The notes under the pieces were generated by a model. It searched no databases. It was given only the letters and a program-made list of their open reading frames with translations, and was not told the origin of the DNA. A stretch of 64,000 bases of DNA from Pseudomonadales bacterium. Its GTDB lineage: Bacteria > Pseudomonadota > Gammaproteobacteria > Pseudomonadales > Porticoccaceae. Where the stretch lies: the NCBI GenBank assembly GCA_024234435.1, contig JACKOF010000001.1, forward strand, positions 186,001 to 250,000, read 5' to 3'. Below are positions 34,987 through 43,589 of the stretch, in pieces; within the stretch, counting starts at the first letter, position 1; each line of letters begins with the position of its first letter. The translations under genes and the position numbers were made by a program.

Positions 34987-36384
34987 ATGTCGGACGATAC
35001 GGGTTACTCAGAGCAGTCTACTTCCAATCGGGGAATGCATGGTTCATGGGCAAGCCGCTGGACGTTTGTACTGGCGGCAACCGGCTCTGCTGTGGGGCTG
35101 GGCAATATCTGGAAATTTCCCTATATCACCGGAGAAAATGGCGGTGGTGCTTTTGTGCTGGTATATCTGGGCTGTATTTTACTGGTTGGATTGCCGGTGA
35201 TGATGGCTGAAGTAATGTTGGGTCGGCGTGGGCGACAAAGCCCGATCAATACCATGCGTATGATTACCAGTGAGGCGGGATTGCATGGTATCTGGAATGG
35301 CATAGGGTGGCTGGGTGTTGCCGCCGGACTGATGATTCTTTCATATTATTCGGTCATCGCTGGCTGGGCGCTGCATTACATTGGCGAGATGGCCCGTGGA
35401 GCTTTTCAGGGTGCGAGCGCTGCCAGCGCAGATTTGCAGTTTGGCCGGTTACTGGCAGATAGAGACACGCTGATATTCTGGCAAACGGTGTTTATGCTGC
35501 TCACGGTGGGTGTTGTGGCGGGAGGGGTGACCCGGGGGTTGGGGGTTGCTGTGCGAATCCTGATGCCGTTACTGTTTGTGTTGCTGGTAGTGTTGATGAT
35601 ATTTGCCTATCAGAAGGGTGATTTCGCCAGAGGGTTCAATTTTTTGTTCCGCTTTGATTTTGAAGCGCTGACTTTTAATGGCGTGCTTGAAGCGCTGGGG
35701 CATGCTTTTTTTACCCTCAGTCTGGGCATGGGGTCTATTATGGCTTACGGTGCCTACATGCCGAAGCATGCCAAAGTTGGCAGTACGGTGTTGACCGTTG
35801 GTATTGCTGATACCGTTGTTGCTCTGATGGCTGGTTTGGCTATATTCCCCATTGTGTTTGCGAACGCGGGCATGGAAGCAGCAGCAGGGCCGAGTCTGAT
35901 GTTTGTCAGTTTGCCTGTTGTGTTTGGCAATATGACGGGAGGCTTGTTTTTCGGGACACTGTTTTTTGTTCTGGTCGGTGTTGCGGCCTGGAGTTCGGCT
36001 ATCGCATTATTGGAGCCGGGTGTTGCCTATTTGATGGAGGCACGCGGCTTTCACCGAATTACTGCCAACCTGCTGCTTGGCGCTCTGGTCTGGGTGCTGG
36101 GGTTGGGAAGCCTGCTATCTTTTAATGAGTGGTCTGATAACAGGTTGGCCGGGTTCAATTTCTTTGAGTTTATGGATTTTCTGACAGCCAGCGTGATGCT
36201 GCCTTTGACGGGCCTTTTTATCGCGCTATTTGTGGGCTGGATGATGAAAAATGAACTTGTGCATGAGGAGTTGATTGATGAAAAGGGTTGGGTGCTTCTC
36301 GCGTGGCAGTGGGTGTTGCGCTATATTGCGCCACCGGCTGTATTGGTCATCCTTTGTCTGGGCGTATACAAGACTTTTTTCTGA
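34987..36384 (+). CDS. Sodium-dependent transporter, neurotransmitter:sodium symporter (SNF) family
   Basis: A 465-residue inner-membrane symporter with about 12 helices. The helix 1 motif GSAVGLGNIWKFPYITGENGGGAF and the mid-protein GVLEALGHAFFTLSLGMG form the sodium sites. It is paralogous to the gene at 7227. The substrate is unknown. Its stop TGA overlaps the ATG of ratA by one base, so the two are translated from one mRNA. Confidence 0.9.
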   Translation: MSDDTGYSEQSTSNRGMHGSWASRWTFVLAATGSAVGLGNIWKFPYITGENGGGAFVLVYLGCILLVGLPVMMAEVMLGRRGRQSPINTMRMITSEAGLHGIWNGIGWLGVAAGLMILSYYSVIAGWALHYIGEMARGAFQGASAASADLQFGRLLADRDTLIFWQTVFMLLTVGVVAGGVTRGLGVAVRILMPLLFVLLVVLMIFAYQKGDFARGFNFLFRFDFEALTFNGVLEALGHAFFTLSLGMGSIMAYGAYMPKHAKVGSTVLTVGIADTVVALMAGLAIFPIVFANAGMEAAAGPSLMFVSLPVVFGNMTGGLFFGTLFFVLVGVAAWSSAIALLEPGVAYLMEARGFHRITANLLLGALVWVLGLGSLLSFNEWSDNRLAGFNFFEFMDFLTASVMLPLTGLFIALFVGWMMKNELVHEELIDEKGWVLLAWQWVLRYIAPPAVLVILCLGVYKTFF

Positions 36385-36818
36385 TGCTGACAACAATTAA
36401 CCGCAGTGCTTTGGTGATGTTCCCGGCCGACAAAATGTTTGAACTGGTCAATGATATTGCAGCGTACCCGGATTACATGGACGGCTGTGTGGGTGCCGAG
36501 GTGCTGGAGCAGGGCGAGGCTTATATGGTGGCCCGCCTGGATCTGAAAAAAGGTGCGATTGCTCAGAGCTTTACGACTCGTAATAATCTGATTGCTCCGG
36601 GCAGTATCGGCATGAAGCTGGAAAGTGGGCCGTTCAAGCGACTTGAGGGTGAGTGGACGTTCAAGCCGCTTGCTGATAACGCTTGCAAAGTGTCGTTGGT
36701 GCTGGAGTTTGAAGGCAGGGGGTTGGCGACCAGCATTGCCTCGTCCAGTCTGTTCAGTAATGTGGCCAATAATATGGTTGACGCCATTTGCAAAAGAGCG
36801 GAAAAAATTTACCGATAA
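36384..36818 (+). CDS. ratA: RatA/COQ10-like START-domain protein
   Basis: A 144-residue cytoplasmic START/polyketide-cyclase-fold protein (RSALVMFPADKMFELVNDIAAYPDYMDGC, SSLFSNVANNMVDAICKRAEKIY). In E. coli it was called the RatA toxin that blocks 70S assembly; relatives (yeast COQ10) bind ubiquinone, which may be the general role. The ATG overlaps the transporter stop. RnfH follows after 4 bases, the conserved ratA-rnfH pair found next to smpB. Confidence 0.88.
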   Translation: MLTTINRSALVMFPADKMFELVNDIAAYPDYMDGCVGAEVLEQGEAYMVARLDLKKGAIAQSFTTRNNLIAPGSIGMKLESGPFKRLEGEWTFKPLADNACKVSLVLEFEGRGLATSIASSSLFSNVANNMVDAICKRAEKIYR

Positions 36819-36822
36819 CGCG

Positions 36823-37230
36823 ATGAATGACAGTACCTCTACGAGTGACAATGCCGCTATGAATGACGAGAGCAAACCGGAACCGACAATGATAACTGTT
36901 GAGGTGGCCTATGCTTTGCCTCACCGCCAGAAAATTATTGCCTTGCAGGTGCCTGCAGGTACCACCGCGATGGAATCTGTAGTGCAGTCCGGTATTGTCG
37001 ATGTATTCCCCGAGATCGATCTGGAGAGTGCAAAGATGGGCATCTTCGGCCAGGCGCTGGGTACTCGCGGCTTGAAGGAACCGAATGGATATGTGATGGA
37101 ACCTCTGGACAGGGTTGAAATCTACCGCCCGTTAACGGCTGATCCGAAAGAAGTCAGGAAACGGCGGGCTGAAAAAGCGAAACAGGAGAAAGCATCTGAC
37201 GATGCAAAAATGCCTGAGTTACCGCGATGA
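36823..37230 (+). CDS. rnfH: RnfH family protein (ubiquitin-like fold)
   Basis: A 135-residue protein with the RnfH core (MITVEVAYALPHRQKIIALQVPAGTTAMESVVQSGI, KMGIFGQALGTRGLKEPNGYVMEPLDRVEIYRPL TADPKEVRKRRAEKAK). It has a 22-residue N-terminal extension; the exact start may be the internal ATG of MITVEV. The beta-grasp fold lacks a known biochemical role. It is translationally linked to ratA and converges with bamE, ending 5 bases from it. Confidence 0.85.
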   Translation: MNDSTSTSDNAAMNDESKPEPTMITVEVAYALPHRQKIIALQVPAGTTAMESVVQSGIVDVFPEIDLESAKMGIFGQALGTRGLKEPNGYVMEPLDRVEIYRPLTADPKEVRKRRAEKAKQEKASDDAKMPELPR

Positions 37231-37235
37231 TCAGA

Positions 37236-37607
37236 TCAGGAGCTGCCTTTCGAGGCTGCGGGGGTCGTGGCGCCGGCAGGCACGAAGTCACCGCTGATGC
37301 GCTCCAACTGATCACCTGTGAAAAAAATGATCAATCGCTCTCGCACTTCCTTGCCTTGGTTATCCACCAGTGTGTAAACATAGTCCCAGCGATTCTGGTT
37401 GAAGGTATCGGCAATCAATGGCGTGCCCATAATGAAACGAACCTGAGCACGAGTCATGCCGGGGCGAAGTTTGTCAACCATGTCCTGTGTGATGATGTTG
37501 CCCTGTTGTACCACTACTTTGTGGGCGCCAGGAAATTTGAAATAACTACAGGCACTGACCATCGTGGTGAGTGTCAGGCAAATAACAATGCGTATGGCAA
37601 GGCGCAT
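37236..37607 (-). CDS. bamE: Outer-membrane assembly lipoprotein BamE (SmpA/OmlA)
   Basis: A 123-residue lipoprotein: signal with lipobox (TTMVSAC, Cys at residue 20), then the BamE fold KVVVQQGNIITQDMVDKLRPGMTRAQVRFIMGTPLIADTFNQNRWDYVYTL. BamE is a component of the BAM complex that folds beta-barrel proteins into the outer membrane. It is divergent from fur, as in Pseudomonas omlA-fur, and convergent with rnfH. Confidence 0.94.
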   Translation of the reverse strand: MRLAIRIVICLTLTTMVSACSYFKFPGAHKVVVQQGNIITQDMVDKLRPGMTRAQVRFIMGTPLIADTFNQNRWDYVYTLVDNQGKEVRERLIIFFTGDQLERISGDFVPAGATTPAASKGSS

Positions 37608-37682
37608 GATTGGGTTCCGGTTGACTGTGCGAACCGGGATAATACAGAATCCACCTACGACTGAGAAGGGGTTACTGATTTA

Positions 37683-38090
37683 ATGAGTGATGAAAACGAA
37701 GAGTTACGTAATGCGGGGCTGAAAGTAACTGCGCCCAGATTGAAAATTTTACAGATTCTAGAGACCTCATCAGCGCGCCATATGAGTGCAGAAGACGTTT
37801 ATCGGCATTTGGTTGAGGCCGGGGAAGATGTGGGTATTGCGACCGTCTACAGGGTGCTAACCCAGTTTGAGTCTGCGGGTCTGGTTGAGCGACACAATTT
37901 TGATAGCGGGCCAGCGGTGTATGAAATTGATCGCGGTGAGCACCATGATCACATGGTGTGCACAGAAACGGGTAAGGTCATTGAATTTCACAGTGACGAG
38001 ATCGAGTCTCTTCAGGAAGAAGTGGCGGCCCAAAAAGGCTACGAAATTGTTGGTCACAGCTTGGTGCTGTATGTGAAACCCAAAGATTAA
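37683..38090 (+). CDS. fur: Ferric uptake regulator Fur
   Basis: A 135-residue iron-sensing repressor. The winged-helix DNA-binding domain (GLKVTAPRLKILQILE...GIATVYRVLTQFESAGLVERHNF) and the metal sites HHDHMVC and IEFHSDEIESLQEEVAA...GHSLVLYV are present. As in Pseudomonas Fur, the CxxC pair of the E. coli structural zinc site is absent (a single Cys in MVCTETG) and the C-terminus is short. It probably represses the operons behind the Fur boxes at 26886 and 60741-60783. Confidence 0.95.
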   Translation: MSDENEELRNAGLKVTAPRLKILQILETSSARHMSAEDVYRHLVEAGEDVGIATVYRVLTQFESAGLVERHNFDSGPAVYEIDRGEHHDHMVCTETGKVIEFHSDEIESLQEEVAAQKGYEIVGHSLVLYVKPKD

Positions 38091-38107
38091 CAGTTGTATT
38101 TTTACGA

Positions 38108-38434
38108 TTATTCTTCAACCCATACTTTGCGAACAGGCTCACCAAAATCGTCGTAAATGGTTTTAAGTTTTGGTTGCGCCTTTTTACGAACGATTTTTTT
38201 GTCCGGGTGTTTCTTCTGTCGTTCGTTCAGCGCAGCCAGTACTTCCGGAATGGGGGTGCGCGGTTGCCTGGGTTGGTCAAATAGCTGGTGTATTGGGCGT
38301 TGAGCGCCATTGAAGTCCTCCCGACCACTGATGCCCCGGGGAATTTCCCTGATTTTGCCTCCCTCCGCCAGAAAATCATCAACCTGACTGTTCAGTTGTC
38401 TGCGGATATCCTGTTTCGAAGGTGGTTTTTTCAT
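38108..38434 (-). CDS. Conserved basic hypothetical protein
   Basis: A 108-residue highly charged protein, probably largely disordered. The N-terminal VDDFLAEGGKIREIPRGISG faintly recalls the C-terminal part of the RNA-polymerase-binding regulator SutA, but the rest (Pro/Arg-rich middle, KKIVRKKAQPKLKTIYDDFGEPVRKVWVEE end) does not. No function assigned. It converges with fur, ending 18 bases after it. Confidence 0.5.
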   Translation of the reverse strand: MKKPPSKQDIRRQLNSQVDDFLAEGGKIREIPRGISGREDFNGAQRPIHQLFDQPRQPRTPIPEVLAALNERQKKHPDKKIVRKKAQPKLKTIYDDFGEPVRKVWVEE

Positions 38435-38528
38435 GGGTTGCTAAATAACAAAAAGAATCATCGGACAGTATAAAACAAAAAATCCGGCTTAAGCTGCCGA
38501 GTTGTGATGAATGGTTCGGTTTATGGCC

Positions 38529-39347
38529 CTAGAATGATTGCCAAACTGTTTCTACGTGTTCCGGGAGTGCAGAGTAGCGGCCAAGTTCAGCCCATTGCTG
38601 GCCAGGTTGGTGAAAGTCTGATCCGCAAGAGGCGAGCAGACCTTTCTGTTGGCATAGTCTGGCCATTTGGCGGGTAACGGCAGGTAGTTGTAGCCCGGAG
38701 CTGATTTCAAACCCCAGGCCGCCAACCTCAATGAAGTCATCACAAAGCTGCCCCAGCTTGGTATAGGTCAGTTTGTATTTTGCTGGATGAGCCAGTACGG
38801 CAATGCCGTTGGCCTCGCGAATCCAGTGTACGACATCGCGCAACGAGGGCCAGAGCTGTTTTACATCGCCGGCTTTTCCTGAGCCGAGATACTTTTTAAA
38901 AGCCAGCTTCAGGTCACTGACAGCGCCGGTGTCAACCAAGTGTTGGGCAAAATGAGGGCGACCGATAGTGCTGTTGCCAGCAATAGACGTTGCGCCTTCG
39001 AGCGTATTCGTAAAGCCGACTTTGGCGAGTTTTTCGGCGATTTTTTCAGCGCGTTTCAGGCGAATTTGTTGCTGATGGTTGACGGCTTCCAAAATCGCAC
39101 TGCTGTTAAGATCGAAATTCAGGCCGACAATATGAACGTTGATGCCACGCCACTGTGTGGACAGCTCGATGCCGGTAATCAGTTGCAGGCGCTGATCATT
39201 GATGTCGAGCAGGTGGTAGGCTGCAGTGGTATCGTGGTCTGTAATAGCCAGGCAGTCGATGCCATTAGCTGCGGCGCGGGAAAGCAGTTCCTGCGGTGAG
39301 AGCTGGCCGTCGGAAGCGGTTGTATGGCAGTGCAGGTCATAGTGCAT
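38529..39347 (-). CDS. PHP domain phosphoesterase (RNase AM / nucleoside bisphosphate phosphatase type)
   Basis: A 272-residue metal-dependent phosphoesterase. The PHP motifs are clear: DLHCHTTASDG (4-14), AITDHDTT, IELSTQWRGINVHIVGLN, and later VLAHPAKY and CGSDFHQPG, which provide the trinuclear metal ligands. Homologues (YciV/TrpH) remove phosphates from 3',5'-bisnucleotides and mature rRNA 5' ends. The frame extends to 39512, but the PHP domain starts at the ATG at 39347, matching family length. Confidence 0.88.
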   Translation of the reverse strand: MHYDLHCHTTASDGQLSPQELLSRAAANGIDCLAITDHDTTAAYHLLDINDQRLQLITGIELSTQWRGINVHIVGLNFDLNSSAILEAVNHQQQIRLKRAEKIAEKLAKVGFTNTLEGATSIAGNSTIGRPHFAQHLVDTGAVSDLKLAFKKYLGSGKAGDVKQLWPSLRDVVHWIREANGIAVLAHPAKYKLTYTKLGQLCDDFIEVGGLGFEISSGLQLPAVTRQMARLCQQKGLLASCGSDFHQPGQQWAELGRYSALPEHVETVWQSF

Positions 39348-39500
39348 GGCGGCATTATACGTGTTTACTGTTCGAGAGGTTGTGTGGTGAATCGTTTGCT
39401 GGATAATGGTGATGGGTAAGCTCTTAAGGCCTGTACATCGGGGTGTCAGGCGAGTCATAAAAATCATTCGCAGTTGATAACGGAAACATCCACACAAAGC

Positions 39501-40046
39501 ATGAATGTCCATCCGATTAATGACCAGCAGCGCCAGCAGGTAATTGAGGCCACTTACCTCTACCTTGATAAGGCAGAGCAGCTGTATGGCCGTAAGTTTG
39601 AACAGGTACCGGTGTTGTTTAATCTCAGGGGGCGGGCAGCGGGTATGTATGTCGTCTCGGGGCGGGGGTTAAGCATCCATCGAAAAATCCGTTATAACCC
39701 GTGGTTGTTTGGAAAATATTTTGAAGACAATCTTCGTGACACTGTGCCTCACGAGGTAGCGCATTACGTAACCGAGCAGTTGTATGGCAGAGGCAACGGG
39801 CGGTCGGGCTCCGGAGTTTTGCCGCATGGACAGGAGTGGCGGTCGGTGATGGCTGCGTTCGGCGCCGATGACAGTGTGACCTGTCAGTTCGATCTTTCCG
39901 GTATCCCCCGTCGTCGGCAGAAAACCGTCGATTATCGCTGTCATTGCCGGGAGCATCAGTTGGGTGTGCGACGGCACAATAAAGTCGAACGTGGTCTCGC
40001 CAGCTACCTGTGCCGTCACTGTGGTGAACGGCTGGTAAAGCAATGA
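39501..40046 (+). CDS. SprT family zinc metalloprotease
   Basis: A 181-residue protein with the SprT metalloprotease domain: IRYNPWLFGKYFEDNLRDTVPHEVAHYVTEQLYG, with HEVAH zinc site and a later His (HGQEW), then a C-terminal zinc ribbon (CHCREH...CRHCGERL). It is related to eukaryotic SPRTN, which acts on DNA-protein crosslinks. The ATG at 39501 is preferred to the TTG at 39474. It overlaps the GIY-YIG gene by four bases. Confidence 0.88.
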   Translation: MNVHPINDQQRQQVIEATYLYLDKAEQLYGRKFEQVPVLFNLRGRAAGMYVVSGRGLSIHRKIRYNPWLFGKYFEDNLRDTVPHEVAHYVTEQLYGRGNGRSGSGVLPHGQEWRSVMAAFGADDSVTCQFDLSGIPRRRQKTVDYRCHCREHQLGVRRHNKVERGLASYLCRHCGERLVKQ

Positions 40047-40333
40047 ACTGGCATGTCTATATTATTCGCGCCAGCGATGACTCGCTTTATACGGGTATTA
40101 CAACGGATGTCGAGCGACGTTTTCAAGAACATCAGCAGGCGAGTAGCGGGATTAAGGGTGGTCGGGGAGCGAAGTTTTTTTATGGCAGGCAGCCGGTAGA
40201 CATTGTTTATCAGGAGACAGGCCACGACAGGCGCAGTGCTTCACGGCGTGAGGCGGCTATAAAAAAAATGAGTCGCCAGCAAAAACAGCGTCTGGTTCTG
40301 GGCCAGAACGTACCGGGGAATGATGTCAGGTGA
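40043..40333 (+). CDS. GIY-YIG nuclease superfamily protein (YhbQ-like)
   Basis: A 96-residue single-domain nuclease: WHVYIIRASDDSLYTGITTDVERRFQEHQ gives the GIY-YIG motif (YII/YTG) with the following catalytic Arg, and EAAIKKMSRQQKQRLV ends the fold. Small stand-alone members act on DNA or RNA, but their physiological role is uncertain. It overlaps SprT (ATGA), supporting co-translation. Confidence 0.87.
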   Translation: MNWHVYIIRASDDSLYTGITTDVERRFQEHQQASSGIKGGRGAKFFYGRQPVDIVYQETGHDRRSASRREAAIKKMSRQQKQRLVLGQNVPGNDVR

Positions 40334-40346
40334 CAGAGGGGTTCTG

Positions 40347-40589
40347 ATGGCAGTGATTCACGAACATGATCGACAGCGTTTTGTAACAACGCTTGATGGT
40401 GGCGAGGAGGCTGTGCTCGAGTACCGTTTACTCAGCAGCAACAGAATTGATTTCTATCGCACCTATGTTCCGCCGGTCGGTCGTGGACAGGGACATGCGG
40501 AAGACCTGGTGAAAGTGGGGCTGGCCTGGGCGCGACAGCAGGGGATGGAGGTGGAGGCTTCCTGCTGGTATGTCAGAGCTCAGTTGTAA
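40347..40589 (+). CDS. Short GNAT-like N-acetyltransferase (YjdJ/Gtn10 type)
   Basis: An 80-residue protein with the truncated GNAT form: RFVTTLDGGEEAVLEYRLL, YRTYVPPVGRGQGHAEDLVKVGLAWARQQGMEVEASCWYV. The RGQG motif is the acetyl-CoA pyrophosphate site. It lacks the usual N-terminal strands, as in small YjdJ-type relatives. The ATG at 40347 has AGAGGGG upstream and sits 13 bases after the GIY-YIG gene. Confidence 0.8.
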   Translation: MAVIHEHDRQRFVTTLDGGEEAVLEYRLLSSNRIDFYRTYVPPVGRGQGHAEDLVKVGLAWARQQGMEVEASCWYVRAQL

Positions 40590-40628
40590 GTTTGTGATGT
40601 TCTTCTGAGTGCAGCGGCTGATGGTTTC

Positions 40629-40910
40629 TTATTCATACAGGCAGAGATAGCCGGTATCAACGTCAACTTTCAGGTGAAAGCTGTTGTTTGCTTCAATAAC
40701 AAAACTTTCGCCTTCATTAAATGTTTGCCATTCGGTTGCGCCTGGCAACAGAACGGTTAATGCACCTGTGATCACTTTCATGGTTTCCCGTTTATTGGTG
40801 CCAAACTCATATTCGCCTGGCGCCATAACACCCAGAGTAGCGGGTGCTTTTGCGGTTTCGAAGCCAATGGAGGCAACATTGCCGCTGAAGTATTTATTGA
40901 TAGTAAGCAT
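40629..40910 (-). CDS. ppnP: Pyrimidine/purine nucleoside phosphorylase PpnP
   Basis: A 93-residue cupin: YFSGNVASIGFETAKAPATLGVMAPGEYEFGTNKRETMKVITGALTVLLPGA matches PpnP (YaiE), a phosphorolytic nucleoside hydrolase of broad specificity. Length and order of motifs are typical. It converges with the acetyltransferase gene. Confidence 0.92.
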   Translation of the reverse strand: MLTINKYFSGNVASIGFETAKAPATLGVMAPGEYEFGTNKRETMKVITGALTVLLPGATEWQTFNEGESFVIEANNSFHLKVDVDTGYLCLYE

Positions 40911-41068
40911 AAAATATCCTTTTTAGAGGGCAGCTATATTACCTGCTGAAGGAGGGTTGTAAAATGGCTGTCCCCGGTTTTTTAAAAAACTGTGAATATG
41001 TTCTGAAATAAGCTAGCCGGGTGTCAGTGGTTTTCAGGTATACAGGTGGCGAATTGATCAATAACGGT

Positions 41069-41386
41069 ATGACAGGTAAAAGAAACATTGAAGATTCTGA
41101 AAAGGCAAAGATTGTTGCTGAAACGGCAAAAATTCCCTGGACAGATTTACAGCGCTGGTTTGCCAGTGGCTCGGCTATTTATGTTGCCGGAGATCTTGAC
41201 CTGATTGAAGTTGCCTGGCAGATGTCGCAGGACAATAAGCGGGCAGTGGCGCAATGGATGGAGTCGGGACAGGTAGGGCTGGTCAGTGACCAGCAGGCCG
41301 TCGACTGGCTGAAGGAGGATGCATTGCTCTGGGCTGCTGTGATCAAGCCATGGGTGCTCGTGCAGCTGGTGCCCGCAGAGCAATAA
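41069..41386 (+). CDS. DUF2288 family protein
   Basis: A 105-residue cytoplasmic protein with the DUF2288 pattern: KIVAETAKIPWTDLQRWFASGSAIYVAGDLDLIEVAWQMSQDN and WLKEDALLWAAVIKPWVLVQL. It is a small gammaproteobacterial family of unknown function. The frame is open to 41021; the ATG at 41069 fits the family length better but has no strong ribosome site. Confidence 0.75.
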   Translation: MTGKRNIEDSEKAKIVAETAKIPWTDLQRWFASGSAIYVAGDLDLIEVAWQMSQDNKRAVAQWMESGQVGLVSDQQAVDWLKEDALLWAAVIKPWVLVQLVPAEQ

Positions 41387-41593
41387 TCGGTTACTGATTG
41401 CCTGCCTGCATTCTGGGGCGCCGCTGAATAATGACAAATGAATTCTGCGCGAGTCCGAAACGTTCAGCCCACAAAACGTTTCTCGCCGCTAATGGCCGTA
41501 GTCCTTTGCAAGCGTTTTCATTTCACCTGTTTTTGCCGGTCCGAATATTAAGAACCTGCACAGCTTATGCGAATAACCTGATTTGGTTCAGCA

Positions 41594-41974
41594 TCAAGTG
41601 ATAATGCCACCGCCCGGCGCGCCGCCGCCCATACCGCCACCTTGGCCAGGTACAACGATTTTTGATGCCTGTTCACGGCGCAATTGCTCAATTTCTCTGG
41701 CGGTGCGCTCGACAGCGGCTTCTGCTTCCGGCCCGAACTTTTCTGCTGCTTCACCGATACTGTTGGCATCCAGCTCAAAACTGATCGGTATTGCTCCCAT
41801 GGGAGACATTACCTGGGTTGACCCGATATAGATAACTTCACGGCTGTTATCCTCTTCTCCGGTTGGTGTGACCGGTGTCAACTGGCGAATGGAGCCAATT
41901 CTCTGGTCGGTAAAAACATCTTCCCGATAGAGTTCGTCAGGGTTCATGCTGGTGTCTTGGGTTTGTTCATTCAT
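41594..41974 (-). CDS. Hypothetical protein with glycine-rich tail
   Basis: A 126-residue acidic protein: MNEQTQDTSMNPDELYREDVFTDQRIGSIRQLTPVT..., a helix EAAEKFGPEAEAAVERTAREIEQLRREQASKI and a tail GQGGGMGGGAPGGGIIT. The motif VIYIGSTQVMSPMGAIPISF is the best conserved-looking part. No family recognised. The ATG at 41974 is chosen over the longer frame. The 200 bp to the left (41387-41593) and 300 bp to the right (41975-42275) hold no gene I can identify. Confidence 0.5.
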   Translation of the reverse strand: MNEQTQDTSMNPDELYREDVFTDQRIGSIRQLTPVTPTGEEDNSREVIYIGSTQVMSPMGAIPISFELDANSIGEAAEKFGPEAEAAVERTAREIEQLRREQASKIVVPGQGGGMGGGAPGGGIIT

Positions 41975-42275
41975 GGTTGTATTCCCGATGGTTTTGCTGT
42001 TCAAGGACTGCTGACTTCTCTGTAGAGCCCTGAATTTCAAGAGCAGCACCCTAACAGATTTTTGGCTTATCGTCAGGGTCGTTTTCTGTGCAATCCAATG
42101 AGGTGGTGCTGGCAGCGTTGTTGTGGGGCTTTCAGGGTTTGGTTAGGAATTGTCAGAGTGCGAAGCAGGCGACACTCTGATTGCGATAGGCTTCAGCGAC
42201 AACCATCATTATCAGGCGTATAAATTACCTTTCATTGATTGATCTGGTAAGGGTTAACCCTGGAGGGTAGGTCCG

Positions 42276-42440
42276 ATGAAAAAACTGTACTGGCGCTGTC
42301 TTTCAGCTATGGGAGCAGGCCTTTCCATTGGTGGTGTCATGGCGATGCTGGTCTTGCCTGTCAATGTGGTTCCCAGCCTGCTTGCAGGTGTGGCTTTGGG
42401 CACAATAATGGCTGTATCGGAGCTTTCTATTGATGTCTAA
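42276..42440 (+). CDS. 54-residue membrane microprotein
   Basis: An ORF below usual length limits. ATG at 42276 follows GGAGGG by ten bases. The product MKKLYWRCLSAMGAGLSIGG... has a charged start and two hydrophobic stretches (about 9-30 and 32-46) separated by a Pro-Asn-Val-Val-Pro turn, ending acidic (SELSIDV). It ends in TAA and is followed 40 bases later by a good terminator, so it looks like a real small gene. No family recognised. Confidence 0.6.
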   Translation: MKKLYWRCLSAMGAGLSIGGVMAMLVLPVNVVPSLLAGVALGTIMAVSELSIDV

Positions 42441-42477
42441 AGCAGCAGCTGAATCGTAAACGCGGCAGAGTATAAAA

Positions 42478-42509
42478 AAGGCCACACCTTACATGCTGTG
42501 GCCTTTTTT
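42478..42509. terminator. Bidirectional terminator between the microprotein and slyD
   Basis: AAGGCCACA (42478-42486) pairs with TGTGGCCTT (42497-42505), followed by TTTTT, with an A-run on the other side. It serves both the plus-strand microprotein and the minus-strand slyD. Confidence 0.75.
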
Positions 42510-42580
42510 GTTGCTCTGTTCGTTCTGAAATAACTTGCCAGGCGTGTGCTACCCGGTAAATTCTATCCGGCTGTGCATTG

Positions 42581-43060
42581 TCAGTGTGAGCAGCTGGGCC
42601 CGTGAATATGTCCGTGCTGGAGTTCTTCAGCCGTCGCTTCGCGCACATCTTCCACGGTTACAGAAAAGTTCAGTACTTTGCCGGCCAGAGGATGATTGCC
42701 ATCAACGGTGACAGTCTCGTCAGAGACTGCGGTGATGACAACGGGGAGCGGGCCTTGATTGGTTTCCGCTTCAAAGCGCATACCGGGCTGCAGATCTTCA
42801 ACGCCTTGAAAGGCGGAGCGAGGCGCTTCCTGAATGAGTTCCGGCTGAACTTCGCCATAACCTTCAGCTGGTTCAATGGCTACTTCCAGGCTGTCGCCAG
42901 CCGTTTTCCCTTCCAGGGCTTTTTCAAGGCCGGGGATTATGTTGCCATGACCATGCAGGTATTCCAGTGGCTCCTGGCCTTGCGATGAGTCGAGTTCGAC
43001 GCCTTCACTGTCGGTGAGTGTGTAGTGAAACGATACGGCAGAATTAGCGGTAATAGTCAT
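42581..43060 (-). CDS. slyD: FKBP-type peptidyl-prolyl isomerase SlyD
   Basis: A 159-residue cytoplasmic prolyl isomerase and chaperone. FHYTLTDSEGVELDSSQGQEPLEYLHGHGNIIPGLEKALEG is the FKBP catalytic part, interrupted by the insert-in-flap chaperone domain; the C-terminus ends in a short metal-binding His/Cys tail (HGHIHGPSCSH), much shorter than in E. coli. It may help nickel-enzyme maturation. Confidence 0.92.
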   Translation of the reverse strand: MTITANSAVSFHYTLTDSEGVELDSSQGQEPLEYLHGHGNIIPGLEKALEGKTAGDSLEVAIEPAEGYGEVQPELIQEAPRSAFQGVEDLQPGMRFEAETNQGPLPVVITAVSDETVTVDGNHPLAGKVLNFSVTVEDVREATAEELQHGHIHGPSCSH

Positions 43061-43344
43061 GGGGAGGTCCTGTGGAAAGTCTTGACGGGGTTAGTGTAAT
43101 GGCGGATAGGCCCGGATAAGAGGTGTTTATTATGAGTGAACGTTGTGCCTTTGCCAAGTTTGTGACTGGACCTGGGTTGTGTCCGGTCTGGACAGTTTTG
43201 CTGACCAGATGATGATATCGGGTTCTGCAAGCTGATGGTTTGGCCTTGTCCTGATACTGGTTGCGAAGTCCTTACTTCGCCGTAGGGCTTTGAGTGACAG
43301 GGGGCGGGACTGGCTGCAGTGGGAGAAGTGACAGGTTTAGTGCT

Positions 43345-43375
43345 TTTAATAAAAAAACACTACAGGTTGTAGTGT
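43345..43375 (-). terminator. Minus-strand intrinsic terminator
   Basis: ACACTACA (43357-43364) and TGTAGTGT (43368-43375) form a perfect 8-bp stem with a 3-nt loop; on the minus strand it is followed by a run of seven T. No annotated minus-strand gene lies upstream, so it may end an antisense transcript of the nrdJ leader. Confidence 0.6.
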
Positions 43376-43389
43376 TGGTCTGGTCAAAA

Positions 43390-43405
43390 GCACAATATGT
43401 TGTAT
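43390..43405 (+). promoter_or_regulatory. NrdR-like box over the nrdJ promoter
   Basis: GCACAATATGTTGTAT matches 13 of 16 positions of the NrdR box consensus ACACWATATATWGTGT and adjoins the -10-like TATACT (43405-43410). NrdR is an ATP-cone repressor of ribonucleotide reductase genes, so repression of nrdJ is plausible. Only one box is seen. Confidence 0.5.
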
Positions 43406-43589
43406 ATACTGGTTTTCGTGTTGCAGAGGCATACACGATTTACACAGGGTTGAAGGACAAGCAGGAACGTTGGGAAACACGAAGAATAAAGCCGGATTAA
43501 ATCGAACAGCGCCTGTTTTGCCGCTAAGTAGAAACCAGGTAAGCAGTGCCGGGTATAAATAACCAGGCAGCAGCAACGAACAAAGCGTA

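Noticed and set aside
43357..43403. Pair of NrdR boxes 31 bp apart
   Set aside because: The left element (8-3-8 palindrome) does not have the 16-bp NrdR layout and is better explained as a minus-strand terminator.
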